64,000 nt of DNA from Malus domestica. Its lineage: Eukaryota > Streptophyta > Magnoliopsida > Rosales > Rosaceae. Below, one piece after another: positions 34,513 through 46,836 of this stretch (the first letter of the stretch is position 1; each line of letters starts with the position of its first letter). The position numbers and the translations under genes are program-made. The notes under the pieces were generated by a model. It ran no database searches. It was not told where the DNA came from and saw nothing but the letters and a program-made list of their open reading frames with translations. The stretch is taken from NCBI RefSeq assembly GCF_042453785.1, contig NC_091668.1:3922501-3986500 (forward strand), written 5' to 3'.

Positions 34513-37283
34513 AGGAAATGTTTCGAATGACTATGGTGTCTACAGTTCTCCGAACAAGAAATGGGCTTTCGATATGCGTTCGAGGCAGGTTATGAACCGA
34601 TTGAGACGGAGACTGCCTCTGCCGAAGCAACCTCTTCAAGAATCAGATCCCTTTGGCCCAAGGAGATCACATCGGAAAGGCATCATCAAATTGCAGATCT
34701 CTGAAGATGATCATGATTGGAAGCAGAGATACATAAATGTATGCAAACTCCATATCTACTGCTGGTGATATGTTACTGGGTATTTTATGAGGGGATTTTG
34801 GGAAAACTGATGGGACTAATTTGAAAAAACTTGTTCATGTTGGGGTTTATTTTACAAGATTTCTTGCTCAGCATTCTTTTGACTGCAAGGTCAGTCATGT
34901 ACATAACTAAACTGATATTTGGAACTAATATTTATCTTTTGGGGTTCCACTAATTATTGCTCTTCCACTTTCTAAATGTTAATAGGATTTGTTAGGATAT
35001 AAGCAGTCTTCATTAAACCACATTTTGTTTTATGTGCAGAAGGGGTGGATAAACTTTTTTATGTATTTCAAACACGGTCACATGGTTTTATCATTCGCAG
35101 TTGTAATATGAGCGACTAGAGAGCTGATAGGTCCCACTGGTATATAAGTAAAAATAAAAGAATATACATATTATAATTTGAATGAATAGCAATATTAGGT
35201 TATGATGTTTCAAGTATGCCGAAAATTACTCATACATAAAATAATGGATAGATGAAATGGGATAAGATTAAACACCAAGTAATAAGATGTTTCAAGTACG
35301 CCGAAAATTACTCATAAATAAAATAATGGATAGACGAAATGGGATAAAATGGGATAAGATTAAACACTAAGTAATAATAAGCAAGACGAAGACAATGAAG
35401 TTCAAATCTTTTCATTCCTCATGTGTTCATAATCACAAAGTCAATCTCACTCTAACCTTGATATTATGAGAAGAGATGGTGAATAAATCTCACTTCAGCA
35501 TTACTATCATGAAAAGAGACGATGAGGTAAATTTATTGAAAGAAAAAAAAAAAAAAGTACATATGACTTTAGGTTCCACGTTCACATTTGACAAGTTGAA
35601 AGAGGGCCACGAAGGATCTAGTGCACAGGTCCAAGCAATGAGAGTCAGCAGAGAAATGCTTTCAAGGAATCACTTTCCAATCAAGTTCTCGTGGTAATGG
35701 TGAAGATGATTACAATTTCAGTTGAAAATCTATGATAAGTATAAATAATAAATGTACTATAAATACTTAAGGATTAAGTACTTAAAATTCTCTGATCTTT
35801 TATTATCATTTTAAATTGATCTCAATTTTTTTAAACATTTCAAAAAAGTACCCAACTTATCGAAAGTGTCACATTCGTTAAGCCTCAATTAAATTTCTGT
35901 TAAATTAACTAGGGTTTACTTTGTTTCCAAAATTAATAGAAGGCCATAAAGCATGATCTCCACCAACTAATGATCGTCACCACCCCCATGAGGCTATCAC
36001 CTCCAAACCCAACACACAACCACCAACTTCACCCTACAACACAAGGCCACTCCAACACACGAGCTAAACAAATATAGTATAGCCGGGGGGGGGGGGGGAT
36101 TTGATATTTCCCAAGCTTCATTTTTGTTTTTTATTTTATTTGTGAAATTTTCTATTTATTTTATTTTCATATTCATGTCTTTTTTGAATTTATTATTATT
36201 ATTATTATTTGCGGTCAAGTAAGCTAAAAAGGGAGTAGGATTTTAAAATGTTGGGAGGTTTTTGGGACTTAATCCAATACTTAAATATGGTAAGTTTTGG
36301 ATATAGAAATTTGAATTAGAGTTTGAAAACTATTCAGGTTAAAATCTAAAAAAAATTCTATTTAAGTAAAAAAAAAATATAAGTTCTTTTTTCATTAGCT
36401 CAGTATAAATGTGACAAGAAAATTTTCAGTGTGCTTAAAGCACAGGATGACACATCACATATCATTTTATAATTAGAGAGGATTTTTTTTAGAGAATTGT
36501 TATTGGCACTCAAAAAATCTCATTTTTAACTCCAAACTTTCTACAATTAAAAAAAAAATTACACTGATACAAAATGTAGAATGAAATTTTTGTAATGTTA
36601 ATAACATTTTATTTATTTATTTTTATTCTGTTCAATAATATAATAATAACATATGTCGTATTAGTGGGCAGCCGCTGTGAAAATTTCTCATCATGGCGAG
36701 CAGGTGACTTCTTTCTCTTGTTTTCTTCTCACCGAGTCCAAATGATTTTGCTGCCAGAAAATTCCACACATTATACAGTACCCGATAGTAACACTGTAAA
36801 AACTGAAAACCAAGATCGGATTTTGATAAACGAAATGGAGTAAAACTGTGAACCTTTTACTTTGGTTAAAGTCAACGTCGGGGAGGGTAAGAGATACCCT
36901 TCTTCTCCGTTCTTCTGCTACCTTGAAGCTATATCTACCAGGAGCCCTTTGATCCACGGTCCACCTTACTCAGATCCATCACTGTGAATTAATTTCGAAA
37001 GGTGCTGCTTCTGTGCTTGCTTTTTCGTTTTCTGGTTTTCTGTTGTGGTTGTTGGAGCTTTTTGATTAAGCAGAAGCCAAAATCAAGATCAGAAATTTGA
37101 AGCTTCTCTGAGAAGAATCCATCATTTGGAAGAAACCCAGTTCGAGAAAAGCTGAATCTTGAACTGGGTTTTTCAATTTGACGCAGAAAGTTCTGGAATC
37201 AGATTCCAATTTTTCAGGAAACAACACCGATCTGCTTTCTGGGTTGTTGTCATTTTCTGCAAATTTGTATCGGGAAGTGAGTA
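34513..37283. other. Spacer between UBP22 and the first folate-biopterin transporter gene
   Basis: UBP22 3' UTR probably to about 35000. Then AT-rich DNA with an imperfect tandem duplication, a poly-G run (36085-36098), a (TTA)n run (about 36190) and poly-A/T tracts. The final 350 bp look like the transporter promoter and 5' UTR. A similar 5' UTR precedes the second transporter copy. No gene is seen between. Confidence 0.5.
35203..35376. repeat. Tandem duplication of about 84 bp
   Basis: The tract from gatgtttcaagtatgccg to aacaccaagtaata (35203-35283) is repeated at about 35287-35376 with a few changes and a short internal duplication of aaatgggat. Confidence 0.85.
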
Positions 37284-39376
37284 ATGGTGGAGGAAGAGGA
37301 GGAGGTTCTGAATCCCTCCGGCGGTATTGCAGAGGAAAAAGAGCCGGAAAAAGGGTGTTGTGGTGCTCTCTGCACTCCAATCCAATGGTTCAGAATGCTA
37401 TGCGTGGAACTGCATTGGAGTTTTGTATTGGGGGTGGTGGTTGTTTATGGAGTAAGTCAAGGACTCGGCGGAGCTCTTTATCGCGTCGGCACGGAGTATT
37501 ACATGAAGGATGTGCAGAAGGTGCAGCCTTCTGAAGCTCAATTTTATCAGGGAGTCACCAATATTCCTTGGCTTGTCAAGCCTCTCTGGGGCCTCCTCAC
37601 TGATGTTCTTCCCATTTTTGGGTATCGAAGACGGCCTTATTTCATTATAGCAGGTAAATGATGCAGCTTTAGTTTCATGTTAATTCAAATTTAAAAACTT
37701 TATTTGTGTGTTTTTCAATCGATGTGCTCACATTTGGCCTTAAATTCCACAAACTATGCATCGATACTATGTTGGTACGTTTTCTCGGACATATTGGCAG
37801 TCTGTCTTTATTAAGGAACGGATGTCCATTCCATAGCCGGACTATTGTAATAGATGAGAATATCAGTTGAACTTTTGCTTTTTTTTTACGAAAAAAAGAA
37901 AATTCGAACATTCCGCATGGATTTATGAGGTGACATGTGTAGGAGTTTCTAGCTGACATGGTGTCCTGATTAGCTCAACAATTCCATGTTTTTATTAGGT
38001 TCTGTTGGTGTGATGGCAATGCTCGTTTTATCGTTCCATGCAAAGTTGCACATTGCACTTGCCCTCTTGGCATTAACAACCGGAAGTGGTGGAGTGGCTG
38101 TCGCAGATGTGACCATCGATGCGTGTGTGGCACAGAACAGTATTAACCATCCTAGTCTCGCAGCCGATATCCAGAGCCTGTGTGCCCTGAGTTCCTCCAT
38201 AGGAGCACTACTGGGGTTCTCTGTTAGCGGTATCTTCGTTCATCTTCTAGGCCCTAAGGTCAGTTTATTTTCACTTGTATATGTTCAAGTTTTTAAAACT
38301 TATTAGAAAAAATGGCATTTTTAACATTAGAGTTTCTTTCTCCTCTTCCTTGGTAGGGGGTGTACGGCTTGTTGGCAATCCCATTTGGACTTGTGTTCTT
38401 AATCGGAACTTTAATCAAGGAACCTCATTCACCAAACTTCGCTTACACGCAGGTAGTCCTTTGCTCGATTCTTGGGTTTTCTCTCTTTCATGATCACGAT
38501 CTAATGTTGCATGTTGGGCACAGGTGAATCAGAAGCTTGTCGATGCTGGCAAATCCATGTGGACAACATTGAAATGCCCTGATGTATGGAGACCATGCGT
38601 ATACATGTACTTTTCCCTTGCATTGAGCTTGAATATCCTCGACGGACTGTTCTTCTGGTATACAGACTCGAAAGATGGTCCACATTTCTCTCAGGTATTC
38701 GACAATTACTAATTAGAGTGGATTTTATGACCTCAGTAATCGCTATATGAATTTAATCAGTCACATCTTTATGCAGGAGAATGTTGGATACATATTCTCA
38801 ATAGGTTCAGTTGGTTCCCTTTTGGGGGCAGTACTCTATCAAAGTGTTCTAAAGGATCATCCTTTCCGGGACTTGCTCTTCTGGACTCAGTTGATTTACG
38901 GGGTGTCAGGAACATTAGACTTGATGCTCGTTTTGCGATTGAATCTGAAGTTTGGCATACCCGATTATTTCTTCGTTGTGATTGATGAAAGTGTATCTCA
39001 AATGACCGGAAGGCTCAAGTGGATGCCTCTTCTTGTACTCAGCTCAAAGCTTTGTCCCCCTGGAATCGAAGGAACTTTCTTCGCTCTGCTCATGTCGATT
39101 GATAACGTTGGACTTGTCTCGGCAACATGGGGAGGAGGCATTTTACTGCACGTATTGAAGGTTACACGGACGCAGTTTGATAATCTCTGGCTAGCCATTC
39201 TGATTAGGAACCTTTTGAGATTAGCTCCTCTTTGTCTGCTGTTTTTGGTGCCTAGAGCTGATCCGAACTCTTCGATTCTTCCGACCGAAATCGCAAACAC
39301 GAAAGAGGATATCGAAACTCTGGAAACAAAGAACGTTGAGTTAGTCTCCCTTGTAAACAGAGCAGACGATCGATAG
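37284..39376 (+). CDS. Folate-biopterin transporter family (BT1/MFS) protein, copy 1
   Basis: Five exons (37284-37653, 37999-38258, 38357-38452, 38524-38694, 38777-39376; all GT-AG) encode 498 residues. The N-terminus has an acidic stretch (MVEEEEEV) and then [21 protein letters not shown]. The BT1-type block [27 protein letters not shown] is followed by [14 protein letters not shown] and [16 protein letters not shown]. Later helices include [19 protein letters not shown] and [16 protein letters not shown]. This is the plant folate-biopterin transporter family, about 12 membrane helices; the substrate of this branch is not established. It may correspond to Arabidopsis At5g10820 (from memory). 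It is the first of a tandem pair. Confidence 0.92.
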
Positions 39377-40560
39377 CCGGACTACGAAAAATTTACACCA
39401 AAATCGTTTTTGGTTTCAAAAGCCTACTTGAAGACCAAGCTAAAGTTGGAAATGTGCTACTATCACACACATTTTTTTTTTATTATTTCCCGCATTTTGT
39501 TTAATATTGAGAAATATATTTCAAGGTAGTCCAACTATATATGGTGAGATGCATTAAGAAAATTGTTTGGATGAATTAAAATTATATCCGTTTTTCTTGT
39601 ATCGCACGTTCAGATATAATACTGATCTATACCAACTGTTCTAACTTACATTTGTTTACTTAGTTGAATTTGAAGACAAAATTTTTGGGTCGTTGAAGGG
39701 TGAAGAAGAGAGTTTGTGACTTGAGGGGAGAGAGAGTACCCGAAATAACGATAGTAACAACCAAGGGAAGTGAGTTCCACACTCACTTTTCATTTCTCTG
39801 CTCCTTCGTTTTTTCGAGCCTAGAGAATATAGAGACAAAAATAGGGCGAAGAGTGAAGGAAAAAAAAAACAATTAGGAGAGTGAAAATCACAGTCCAAAC
39901 TAAAACCCAATATCTAGTAAATAAGATTGGAGTGTACATAGATTGGGTTGATTAAGCCACTTATTACTATTACAGTCTAGTAATATCTCTAAACTTATAA
40001 ATCAAAATTTTGACGTGCGAATCTCGAGAGTGTCAAATTTGATATCAATTTAAACACATTGTGCGAGTGCGACCCAGCCCAAATCCGGCACTCCACAGTT
40101 AATTACATCGTCGTATGTTCAAAAAAAAAAAAAAAGGAAGATTTCGTTGGGGAAAGTCAACTTGGCGCCCTTCTCAGCTCTGCTAACTTGGAGGCTTGCA
40201 GCTAGCTATGAGGTTTTTTTTAATCCATCTCGATCTTGAAGTTAGCTGGTTTTTCATTTTCTGAGATCCATAACTAATCAGAAAAGAATGAAGTACGCCA
40301 TCATTGCAAAATTATTCAAGAAAGCTGCTGTCTCTGTGTTTTTCGTTTTGTCTCGAAGAAACTCAGTTCAAGCTTCCTTCAGGAGTTTCCAATAGTTTCG
40401 AAGAAACCCAGATCGAAAAAACGGAAAACTCGAACTGGGTTTTGAAGGGTTTTCAATTTCAAGCATTGTTCAGGAAACACAGATTCCCAGAGTTCAGGAA
40501 ACTCCGATCTGTTTGCTGAGTTGTTGTTGTTTCCTGCAAATCTGTATAGGGGAGTGAGTG
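39377..40560. other. Spacer between the two transporter copies
   Basis: 3' UTR of copy 1, AT-rich sequence, and the 5' region of copy 2. The last 200 bp resemble the 5' UTR of copy 1 (both have gaagaaaccca and a tttcctgcaaatctgta-type tract). A 35-codon open frame starts at 40288 and would be an upstream ORF if transcription starts before it. Confidence 0.55.
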
Positions 40561-42613
40561 ATGGTGAAGGAGGAGGAGGAGGTTCTCGATCCCTCGGGCG
40601 ATACTACATACGAAAGTGAACCGAAAAAAGGGTGCTGTGATGCTCTCTGTACTCCAATACAATGGTTCAAAATGCTGTGTGTGGAATTGCATTGGAGTTT
40701 TGTATGGGGGGTAGTTGTTGTTTATGGAATACGTCAGGGACTGGGAGACGCTCTTTCTCGCATCGGTACGGAGTACTACATGAAGGATGTGCAGAAGGTG
40801 CAGCCTTCTGAAGCCCAATTTTACCAAGGAATTATCTATATTCCTTGGATTGTCAAGCCTATCTGGGGTCTCCTCACTGATGTTCTCCCCATTTTCGGGT
40901 ATCGAAGACGGCCTTATTTCATTTTTGCTGGTAAGTGATGCAGTTTTAGTTTCTTGTTAACCAAAAAAATCAATAGTTCTAGTTGGTTTTTATGTCCAAG
41001 GTTAAATATAAACTCGAGGATAGATTTCATGTTTTAAAATGCAGTTTGGGCATTATGTTCGGGGTTTGTATAGGGAATGAGTAGGCATTTAATTTCAAAT
41101 GTTGTTGATTTTAGACGTGTTGCTTTCCCTTCGTTGTTCGAAATCTACATGTTTTAGATCAACAAACCATTCCCTGTACGAACCACGAGCAAGAAGGACT
41201 GATTGTTCATGGGATGAAGGGTCTCATTATTAGCTGGTTCATGTTTTATTTGATGTTAGGTTCTATTGGTGTGATCTCGATGCTCCTAATATCGTTCCAC
41301 GAAAAGCTGCATCTCGCACTTGCCATCTTGGTATTAACAGGTGGAAGTGCTGGAGTTGCTATAGCAGATGTCACCATAGATGCCTGTGCGGCAAAGAACA
41401 GTATCCTTCACCCTTCACTTGCATCAGATATCCAAAGTCTGTGTGCCTTAACTGAGTCCATTGGGGCACTTGTCGGATTCTCCATTAGTGGTATCTTTGT
41501 TCATCTTATAGGCCCTAAGGTCAGCTTCTTTAAAACTTCTGCTCTCCTATTTCAATTGAAAATATCATGATTCTATCTCCTCTTCTGTGGCAGGGAGTTT
41601 TCGGCCTGTTGGCAATCCCATCAGGACTTGTAGTTGTAGTTGGAACTCTGCTTGATGAACCTCGCTCACCCAAATTTTCCTTCACATCGGTAGTTTTATA
41701 CTCCTGCTGATTCTTGCTTCTTTTCAAGCTAATTGCCTAATATTCCATGCTGGCGCAGGTCGGTCAGAAGTTTATTGATGCTGGAAAAGCCATGTGGACA
41801 ACATTGAAATGCCCTGAGGTATGGAGACCTTGCTTGTACATGTACTTATCCATTGCATTGAGCTTGACCATCCTCGACGGAATGTTCTACTGGTATACAG
41901 ACGCGAAGGATGGCCCATCTCTCTCTGAGGTATTCGATTATCATTTACGAGACTGAGTTTTAGAAACTAAGTTGAATATATTTTTAAAGTTAATCATTCA
42001 CATCTTTATGCAGGAGAATGTCGGATATATATTCTCGATAGGTTCAGTTGGTTCACTATTGGGGGCAGTACTCTATCAAAATGTTCTGAAGGATCATCCT
42101 TTCCGGGACTTGCTCTTCTGGACTCAGTTGATATACGGGTTGTCAGGAACATTAGATTTGATGCTCGTTTTGCGATTGAATTTGAAGTTTGGCATACCTG
42201 ATTATTTCTTCGTTGTGATTGATGAAAGTGTATCTCAGATGATAGGAAGGCTCAAATGGATGCCTCTCCTTGTGCTTAGCTCAAGGCTTTGTCCCTCGGG
42301 AATTGAAGGAACTTTTTTCGCTCTGCTAATGTCAATCGAAAATGTTGGAGTTATGTCAGCATCGTGGGGAGGAGGCGTCTTACTGCATGCATTGAAGGTT
42401 ACAAGGACAAAATTTGATAATCTCTGGCTTGCCATTCTGATTAGGAACTTGTTGAGATTAACTCCTCTCTTTCTGCTGTTTTTGGTACCCAAATCTGATG
42501 CGAGATCCGCCATTCTTCCAACAGAAATTTTGAACACGAAGGGGGATATTGACACTACAGAAACAGAGAACATTGAATTGGTCTCCCTTGTAAAGAGAGT
42601 TGATGGTAGATAG
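40561..42613 (+). CDS. Folate-biopterin transporter family (BT1/MFS) protein, copy 2
   Basis: Five exons with exactly the same lengths as copy 1 (370, 260, 96, 171 and 600 nt: 40561-40930, 41260-41519, 41594-41689, 41759-41929, 42014-42613) encode 498 residues. The family blocks are intact: [52 protein letters not shown] and [16 protein letters not shown]. Exon 5 differs from copy 1 at about 28 of 199 residues by eye, mostly in the tail after the last helix. It is a tandem duplicate that kept all features needed for function. The gene converges on the lectin kinase, with 285 bp between stop codons. Confidence 0.92.
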
Positions 42614-42898
42614 CTCAACAAAAATGAAAAAAACATTTCATCTCCAAATCATTTTTTGTTTTGGTTTCAGAAACACATTCAGCTTGCAGATTGAATTTCG
42701 ATATCTGAGATGGACGTAAGTATTGTCCTTAAATTGCTGATGCAGTTTGTTATTTCGCTAACAGATTACATGGTCCCCTTATGTGAAAGCATGTCGAACT
42801 AACAAGAAGGATTAACTAGCAACAAGAAATAATGATACTAAATCATATTTTATATCTGAAATCATACAATCTTGTAGCATGAGTAAGGCAGTACTACT

Positions 42899-44881
42899 TC
42901 AACGACCATCCAAGCTAGAAGTTAAAGATATGTGAGAGGCTGAATCAGCTTCTTGTTGAGGTTGAGGCAGTGGATAATGGTCATGCATGTCTGGTGGAAG
43001 TTCTGGCAGCGGCGCTTCGAGCTGAAGAACCTTTATCACCTGCCCTGCTTTTGGTCTTTCCGTTTTCCTGGGGTGGGTGCACCATAACCCCACAAATAGC
43101 AAACATTCCATTTCATTTCTATCAAAGTTCAAATTTAATCTCTCATCGGCTACGTGGAGAAGATTTCCGGCAAGGTAGAGCTGCCAAACCCACCGGAAAA
43201 GTGGCACATGATACTCTCCATCTTGGTAAGTCCTCCTTCCACATGCAATTTCCAAGGCTACAACTCCCAAACTGTAAATGTCTGATTCTTTGCTGGCCCT
43301 CCCTCCACTTGCATATTCTGGGGCCATGTATCCGAAAGTCCCTACTACCCCTGTTGTCTGACTCCTGAATCGCGGATCCACGAGCTTCGCAATACCAAAA
43401 TCACCAAGCTTAGTGCTGAAATTATTGTCCAACAGTACGTTAGCTGATTTGATATCCCTGTGAAGGACACATTGCTCTGCTTCTTCGTGTAGGTAATGAA
43501 GTGCCGAGGCCAACCCTAAAGCTATCTTGTACCGGGATTCCCATTGCAGAGTTACTCGAGAACCAAACAGGTGCGTGTCAAGGCTGCCGTTGGACATGTA
43601 TGCATAAACAAGCAAGCATTCTCCATTCTTGTGACACCATCCAATGAACTGGACCAGATTTCGATGAAATAAGTGGCTTATTATCTTCACTTCATTGATG
43701 AAGATTTTCTCATAGCGCTCGGATTCTGTCAAGATTCTCTTAACAGCAACTAGGCAGCCAATATCTTGTAAGATCCCTTTATAAACTTGTCCTGACCCTC
43801 CCTGGCCTAGCCTTCTTTCTTTCGCGAAGTCATTAGTGGCCACGACTAATTCTTGGTAAGAAAACCTTTTTGGGACAGCTAGTCTCTCAAGCTTCGCACT
43901 TATAGAGTGCAATCCATTGGAGCTGTGATTTCTGTTCGCAAACGATCCAATCCTTTTAACCAAACAACATAAGGCCGCCACGCCAATCGCCACAATCAAG
44001 AAGGAAGCCGCAAAGACCGCTATCAACCATTTCTCGTTTCCTTTCCACTTGTGTTTCCTGTTTTTCTCATGCGTAGGATCCAAACTTGAATTGAAATCCC
44101 ATGAGTATATCGTGTGCCGCTCGGGGTATTGTCCTGTAGCAGCTGAAAAACCAATTGTAACCAAATCGGGAAGGCACTTGCGTAAGTCAACAACGTAAGA
44201 AAGAGAAGAATTGCCTACGAAAACAGGGTTTTCCTTGTTTGTCCAGAACACACTGAGGTTTTTAGTGGTAGCATTGTAAGTTATCCACACATTCACATTC
44301 TTCTTATTATAATCGCTGCTAAAGTTCCAACTAGGCTGAACAGCAGAAGCGATTTTATCGATATTGATCCCAACATGCGGTCCGGCTGGATCCCAGTAAC
44401 TGTTTGAGTAGGTATCGAACTCGACGGAAGCAATTTTGTTGTCTGACATGGTGGTGCTGTTGAATAATCCGAGAAAACCCCCACCCGAGTTAAGCGGAAT
44501 TGGGACACCAACAGGAGCAAGGAAAAACGCAAACCCGTCACTATGGTTTTGGCCAGCAGCGTTGATATTGAAAGTGAAATGAGTAACGAAGTCTGCAAGT
44601 GACCCGGAGTTGGAGTCCCATAAGTGCAAAGGGTCTGCATATGTAGCCCGCCCAACGGTCCACGTCCATGTAGACTCTGCGTTGAGTTCAATCCCTCCTA
44701 GTACAGGCGCTGCGTCACCTTCGTAGACAATGTTCGTTGTACCATGATAAAATTGTGTAATATTGAAGGAAAGTGGCTGAGCAAAGTGAGGGAAGCAGGT
44801 GATCAAAATGAAGAAGTATTGAAGACGAAAACTTACCTCTCTGCTGCTTGTGTTGTTTAGCGACATTGCATTCGAACGCAA
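42899..44881 (-). CDS. L-type lectin-domain receptor kinase, IX-type
   Basis: One exon, 660 residues. A hydrophobic signal peptide (about 16-36) precedes a legume-lectin domain (about 37-265; FYHGTTNIVYEGDA, DGFAFFLAP, ASVEFDTYSN, VGINIDKIAS, TIGFSAATG). A membrane segment lies at about 285-308. The kinase domain starts at about 350: glycine loop GQGGSG (359-364), VAVK Lys381, HRD 474-476 in VLHRDIKSANVLLD, DFG 494-496 and APE 520-522. All catalytic residues are present and HRD has its Arg. The family sits in the plasma membrane and several members act in pathogen sensing; the ligand here is unknown. A second possible start is Met6. Lack of introns is normal for the family. A deleted relative lies 2.5 kb upstream. 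Confidence 0.93.
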   Translation of the reverse strand: MRSNAMSLNNTSSREVSFRLQYFFILITCFPHFAQPLSFNITQFYHGTTNIVYEGDAAPVLGGIELNAESTWTWTVGRATYADPLHLWDSNSGSLADFVTHFTFNINAAGQNHSDGFAFFLAPVGVPIPLNSGGGFLGLFNSTTMSDNKIASVEFDTYSNSYWDPAGPHVGINIDKIASAVQPSWNFSSDYNKKNVNVWITYNATTKNLSVFWTNKENPVFVGNSSLSYVVDLRKCLPDLVTIGFSAATGQYPERHTIYSWDFNSSLDPTHEKNRKHKWKGNEKWLIAVFAASFLIVAIGVAALCCLVKRIGSFANRNHSSNGLHSISAKLERLAVPKRFSYQELVVATNDFAKERRLGQGGSGQVYKGILQDIGCLVAVKRILTESERYEKIFINEVKIISHLFHRNLVQFIGWCHKNGECLLVYAYMSNGSLDTHLFGSRVTLQWESRYKIALGLASALHYLHEEAEQCVLHRDIKSANVLLDNNFSTKLGDFGIAKLVDPRFRSQTTGVVGTFGYMAPEYASGGRASKESDIYSLGVVALEIACGRRTYQDGEYHVPLFRWVWQLYLAGNLLHVADERLNLNFDRNEMECLLFVGLWCTHPRKTERPKAGQVIKVLQLEAPLPELPPDMHDHYPLPQPQQEADSASHISLTSSLDGR

Positions 44882-45262
44882 CTGCGTTTCTCACACAACT
44901 TCTCACAATTCTAATTAACCCAAGTTTAACAGAATAGGAGAGATTGAAACCAAACTAATAGCCACAAATAAACTGCTGATATAATCTAAAAATAAATGCA
45001 ATTGTTCGCCTCATTACCTTGTCCACACTTTCTTACCGGATAGGATTCAATTATTTCCATTACAAGACGAAGACAGATCGGGGACTGCTCGGTCGGTGCA
45101 GACAAGAATAGTGCTAAGAATAGCTACCAGTCTCTGATCTGTCTTCATCTTTACAAGAAAATATTCAAATCTAGCATGCTAGTAAGTAGTGCCACTCAAA
45201 AACAAAGATGTACTGATTCAGACTTTATAAATTTGAGTTCATATACAAGCAAGCTTCTAAAA
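44882..45262. other. Upstream region of the lectin kinase
   Basis: Probable promoter and 5' UTR of the minus-strand kinase. No element or gene is recognised. Confidence 0.45.
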
Positions 45263-45713
45263 GGAGCTAGGCGCAAGCCGAATGATGGGGCCTAGGCAGT
45301 TTTGTTAAATTTAACTATATATAACATATAAATAAATATCTACTTATACTTCATAATAATATCGATATAAATAAATTGCAAAATAGAATGACATATAGAT
45401 TATAAAACAATAAGACATATTGAAAACGAGGGGAACAATCATATAATGAGTGTTCATCCAAGTATTCAATAAGTCTCTTACAATTTATTGAAAAAATAAA
45501 AGAGAACATTCATGAAAATGGCTTGGGCTAAATTTATTTTAATAAAAAACCATGCTATAACTTTATTTAATGAAAAATACTTAAATTTTAATGAAAAATC
45601 CTTAAATTTTAATAAAAAGGACAAAATAACTTAAATTTTAATGAAAAAGACATAATTTTAATATTAAAAAAAAATAAAAAAAAATCTGACGTGCGGACTC
45701 GTGCGTCTTCACA

Positions 45714-45925
45714 CAAACTGTTTATGAAACTTAACGGTACTACACTGTTTATGAAACTTTACGACACTGTTTATGAAACTTCTGTTTATGAAACTTACTA
45801 CACTGTTTACGAAACTTACTACATTGTTTATGAAATTTAACCGTGCTACACTGTTTATAAAACCTAACGATACTACACTGTTTATGAAACTTACTACACT
45901 TCTTATGAAACTTAACGGTATTACA
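45714..45925. repeat. Tandem array of ctgtttatgaaacttaacgg units
   Basis: About eight irregular units of 20-33 bp built from ctgtttatgaaactta plus cggtactaca. Open frames across it on both strands are repeat by-products. Confidence 0.85.
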
Positions 45926-46439
45926 TTCTTCTCTCTTATCTTCTTGAATTTTCTTGACACATTCTCACTTTCCAAACACATTTTCTTCTTCTAATTTTCT
46001 TTGATACTCATCAAATTTTCTCTGTATCTCTTCAATTTCTTAACTTTCTACACCATTTACTTAATGTTCTTCTATTGTCCATCCATCTGCGGCTTCCTCT
46101 TCTCTTCCACCTACAATCTTAACTTTCTACATCACGTGTTATTATGTAAGTAGTGGAAAATTTTATTTTTTAACACAAGAATTTGACCACTTGTATTGAG
46201 ACGTGGTGTATCATCCCGTGTTCCGGGCACATTGAAAAATCTCTCATCATCTTGATTACTATTGGAAAATAACACCACAAAAATAAAACTGAAAAATGTA
46301 ATTCAATTTGAAGTATTTCTCTTATTCTAAGAAAATAAAAATAATGTCTTAATGATAGCTGACAATGGAGAGAAAAAAAAGTGGAAAGGGGGGTGGGGTG
46401 GGGTGCACGCCAGCTCATGTGGTTTTTTATGTTTTTTTT

Positions 46440-46555
46440 TATAATTATTTTGTCCTTATCATTAAATAAAAGTTAGTAGATGATTTTTTATTTATTTATT
46501 AAAATGCAAAGATTTGAAGTCATTTTTATTAGTTTTCTTAAAATAGAATTCAAAG
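46440..46555. repeat. Fragment of the small repeat also seen at 30.5 kb
   Basis: Shares ttattttgtc(c/t)ttat, aaa(g)ttt and ttttattagttttc in the same order as 30590-30660. It looks like a partial, older copy. Confidence 0.5.
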
Positions 46556-46586
46556 TGAAAGTTATCTATTTTTTGTCTAAATGAGA

Positions 46587-46820
46587 GCGCGACCTAGGAG
46601 GGTGCTTAGGCGGGCGTCTAGTCAGGTCTAGACGACCTTTATTAACTTTCAAACGCCTAAGGATTAATCGAGGCAGTGACCAGCCGCCTAGTGCCTAGGC
46701 TCGGCGCGACCTAGGAGGGTGCTTAGGCGGGCGTCTAGTCCGGTCTAGACGACCTTTATTAACTTTCAAACGGCTAAGGATTAATCGAGGCAGTGACCAG
46801 CCGTCTAGTGCCTAGGCGCG
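46587..46820. repeat. 117-bp tandem duplication
   Basis: Two units starting gcgcgacctaggagggtgct (46587 and 46704) differ at only a few bases. Each holds ggtctagacgacc and several CTAGG words. Confidence 0.92.
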
Positions 46821-46836
46821 GCCTAGACGGAGCTAG

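Larger units (their letters stand above)
45271..46828. mobile_element. Candidate DNA transposon remnant (possibly hAT)
   Basis: The 8-bp word ggagctag flanks the block on both sides (45263-45270 and 46829-46836), the size of a hAT target duplication. Both ends carry cctaggc/gcctagg-rich sequence, but I do not find clear matching terminal inverted repeats. No transposase is visible. The assignment is weak. Confidence 0.3.

Noticed and set aside
34574-34768. 64-codon frame after UBP22
   Set aside because: It lies in the UBP22 3' UTR. The protein already ends at a position normal for the family.
42970-43368. Plus-strand frame opposite the lectin kinase
   Set aside because: Antisense shadow of the kinase coding sequence.
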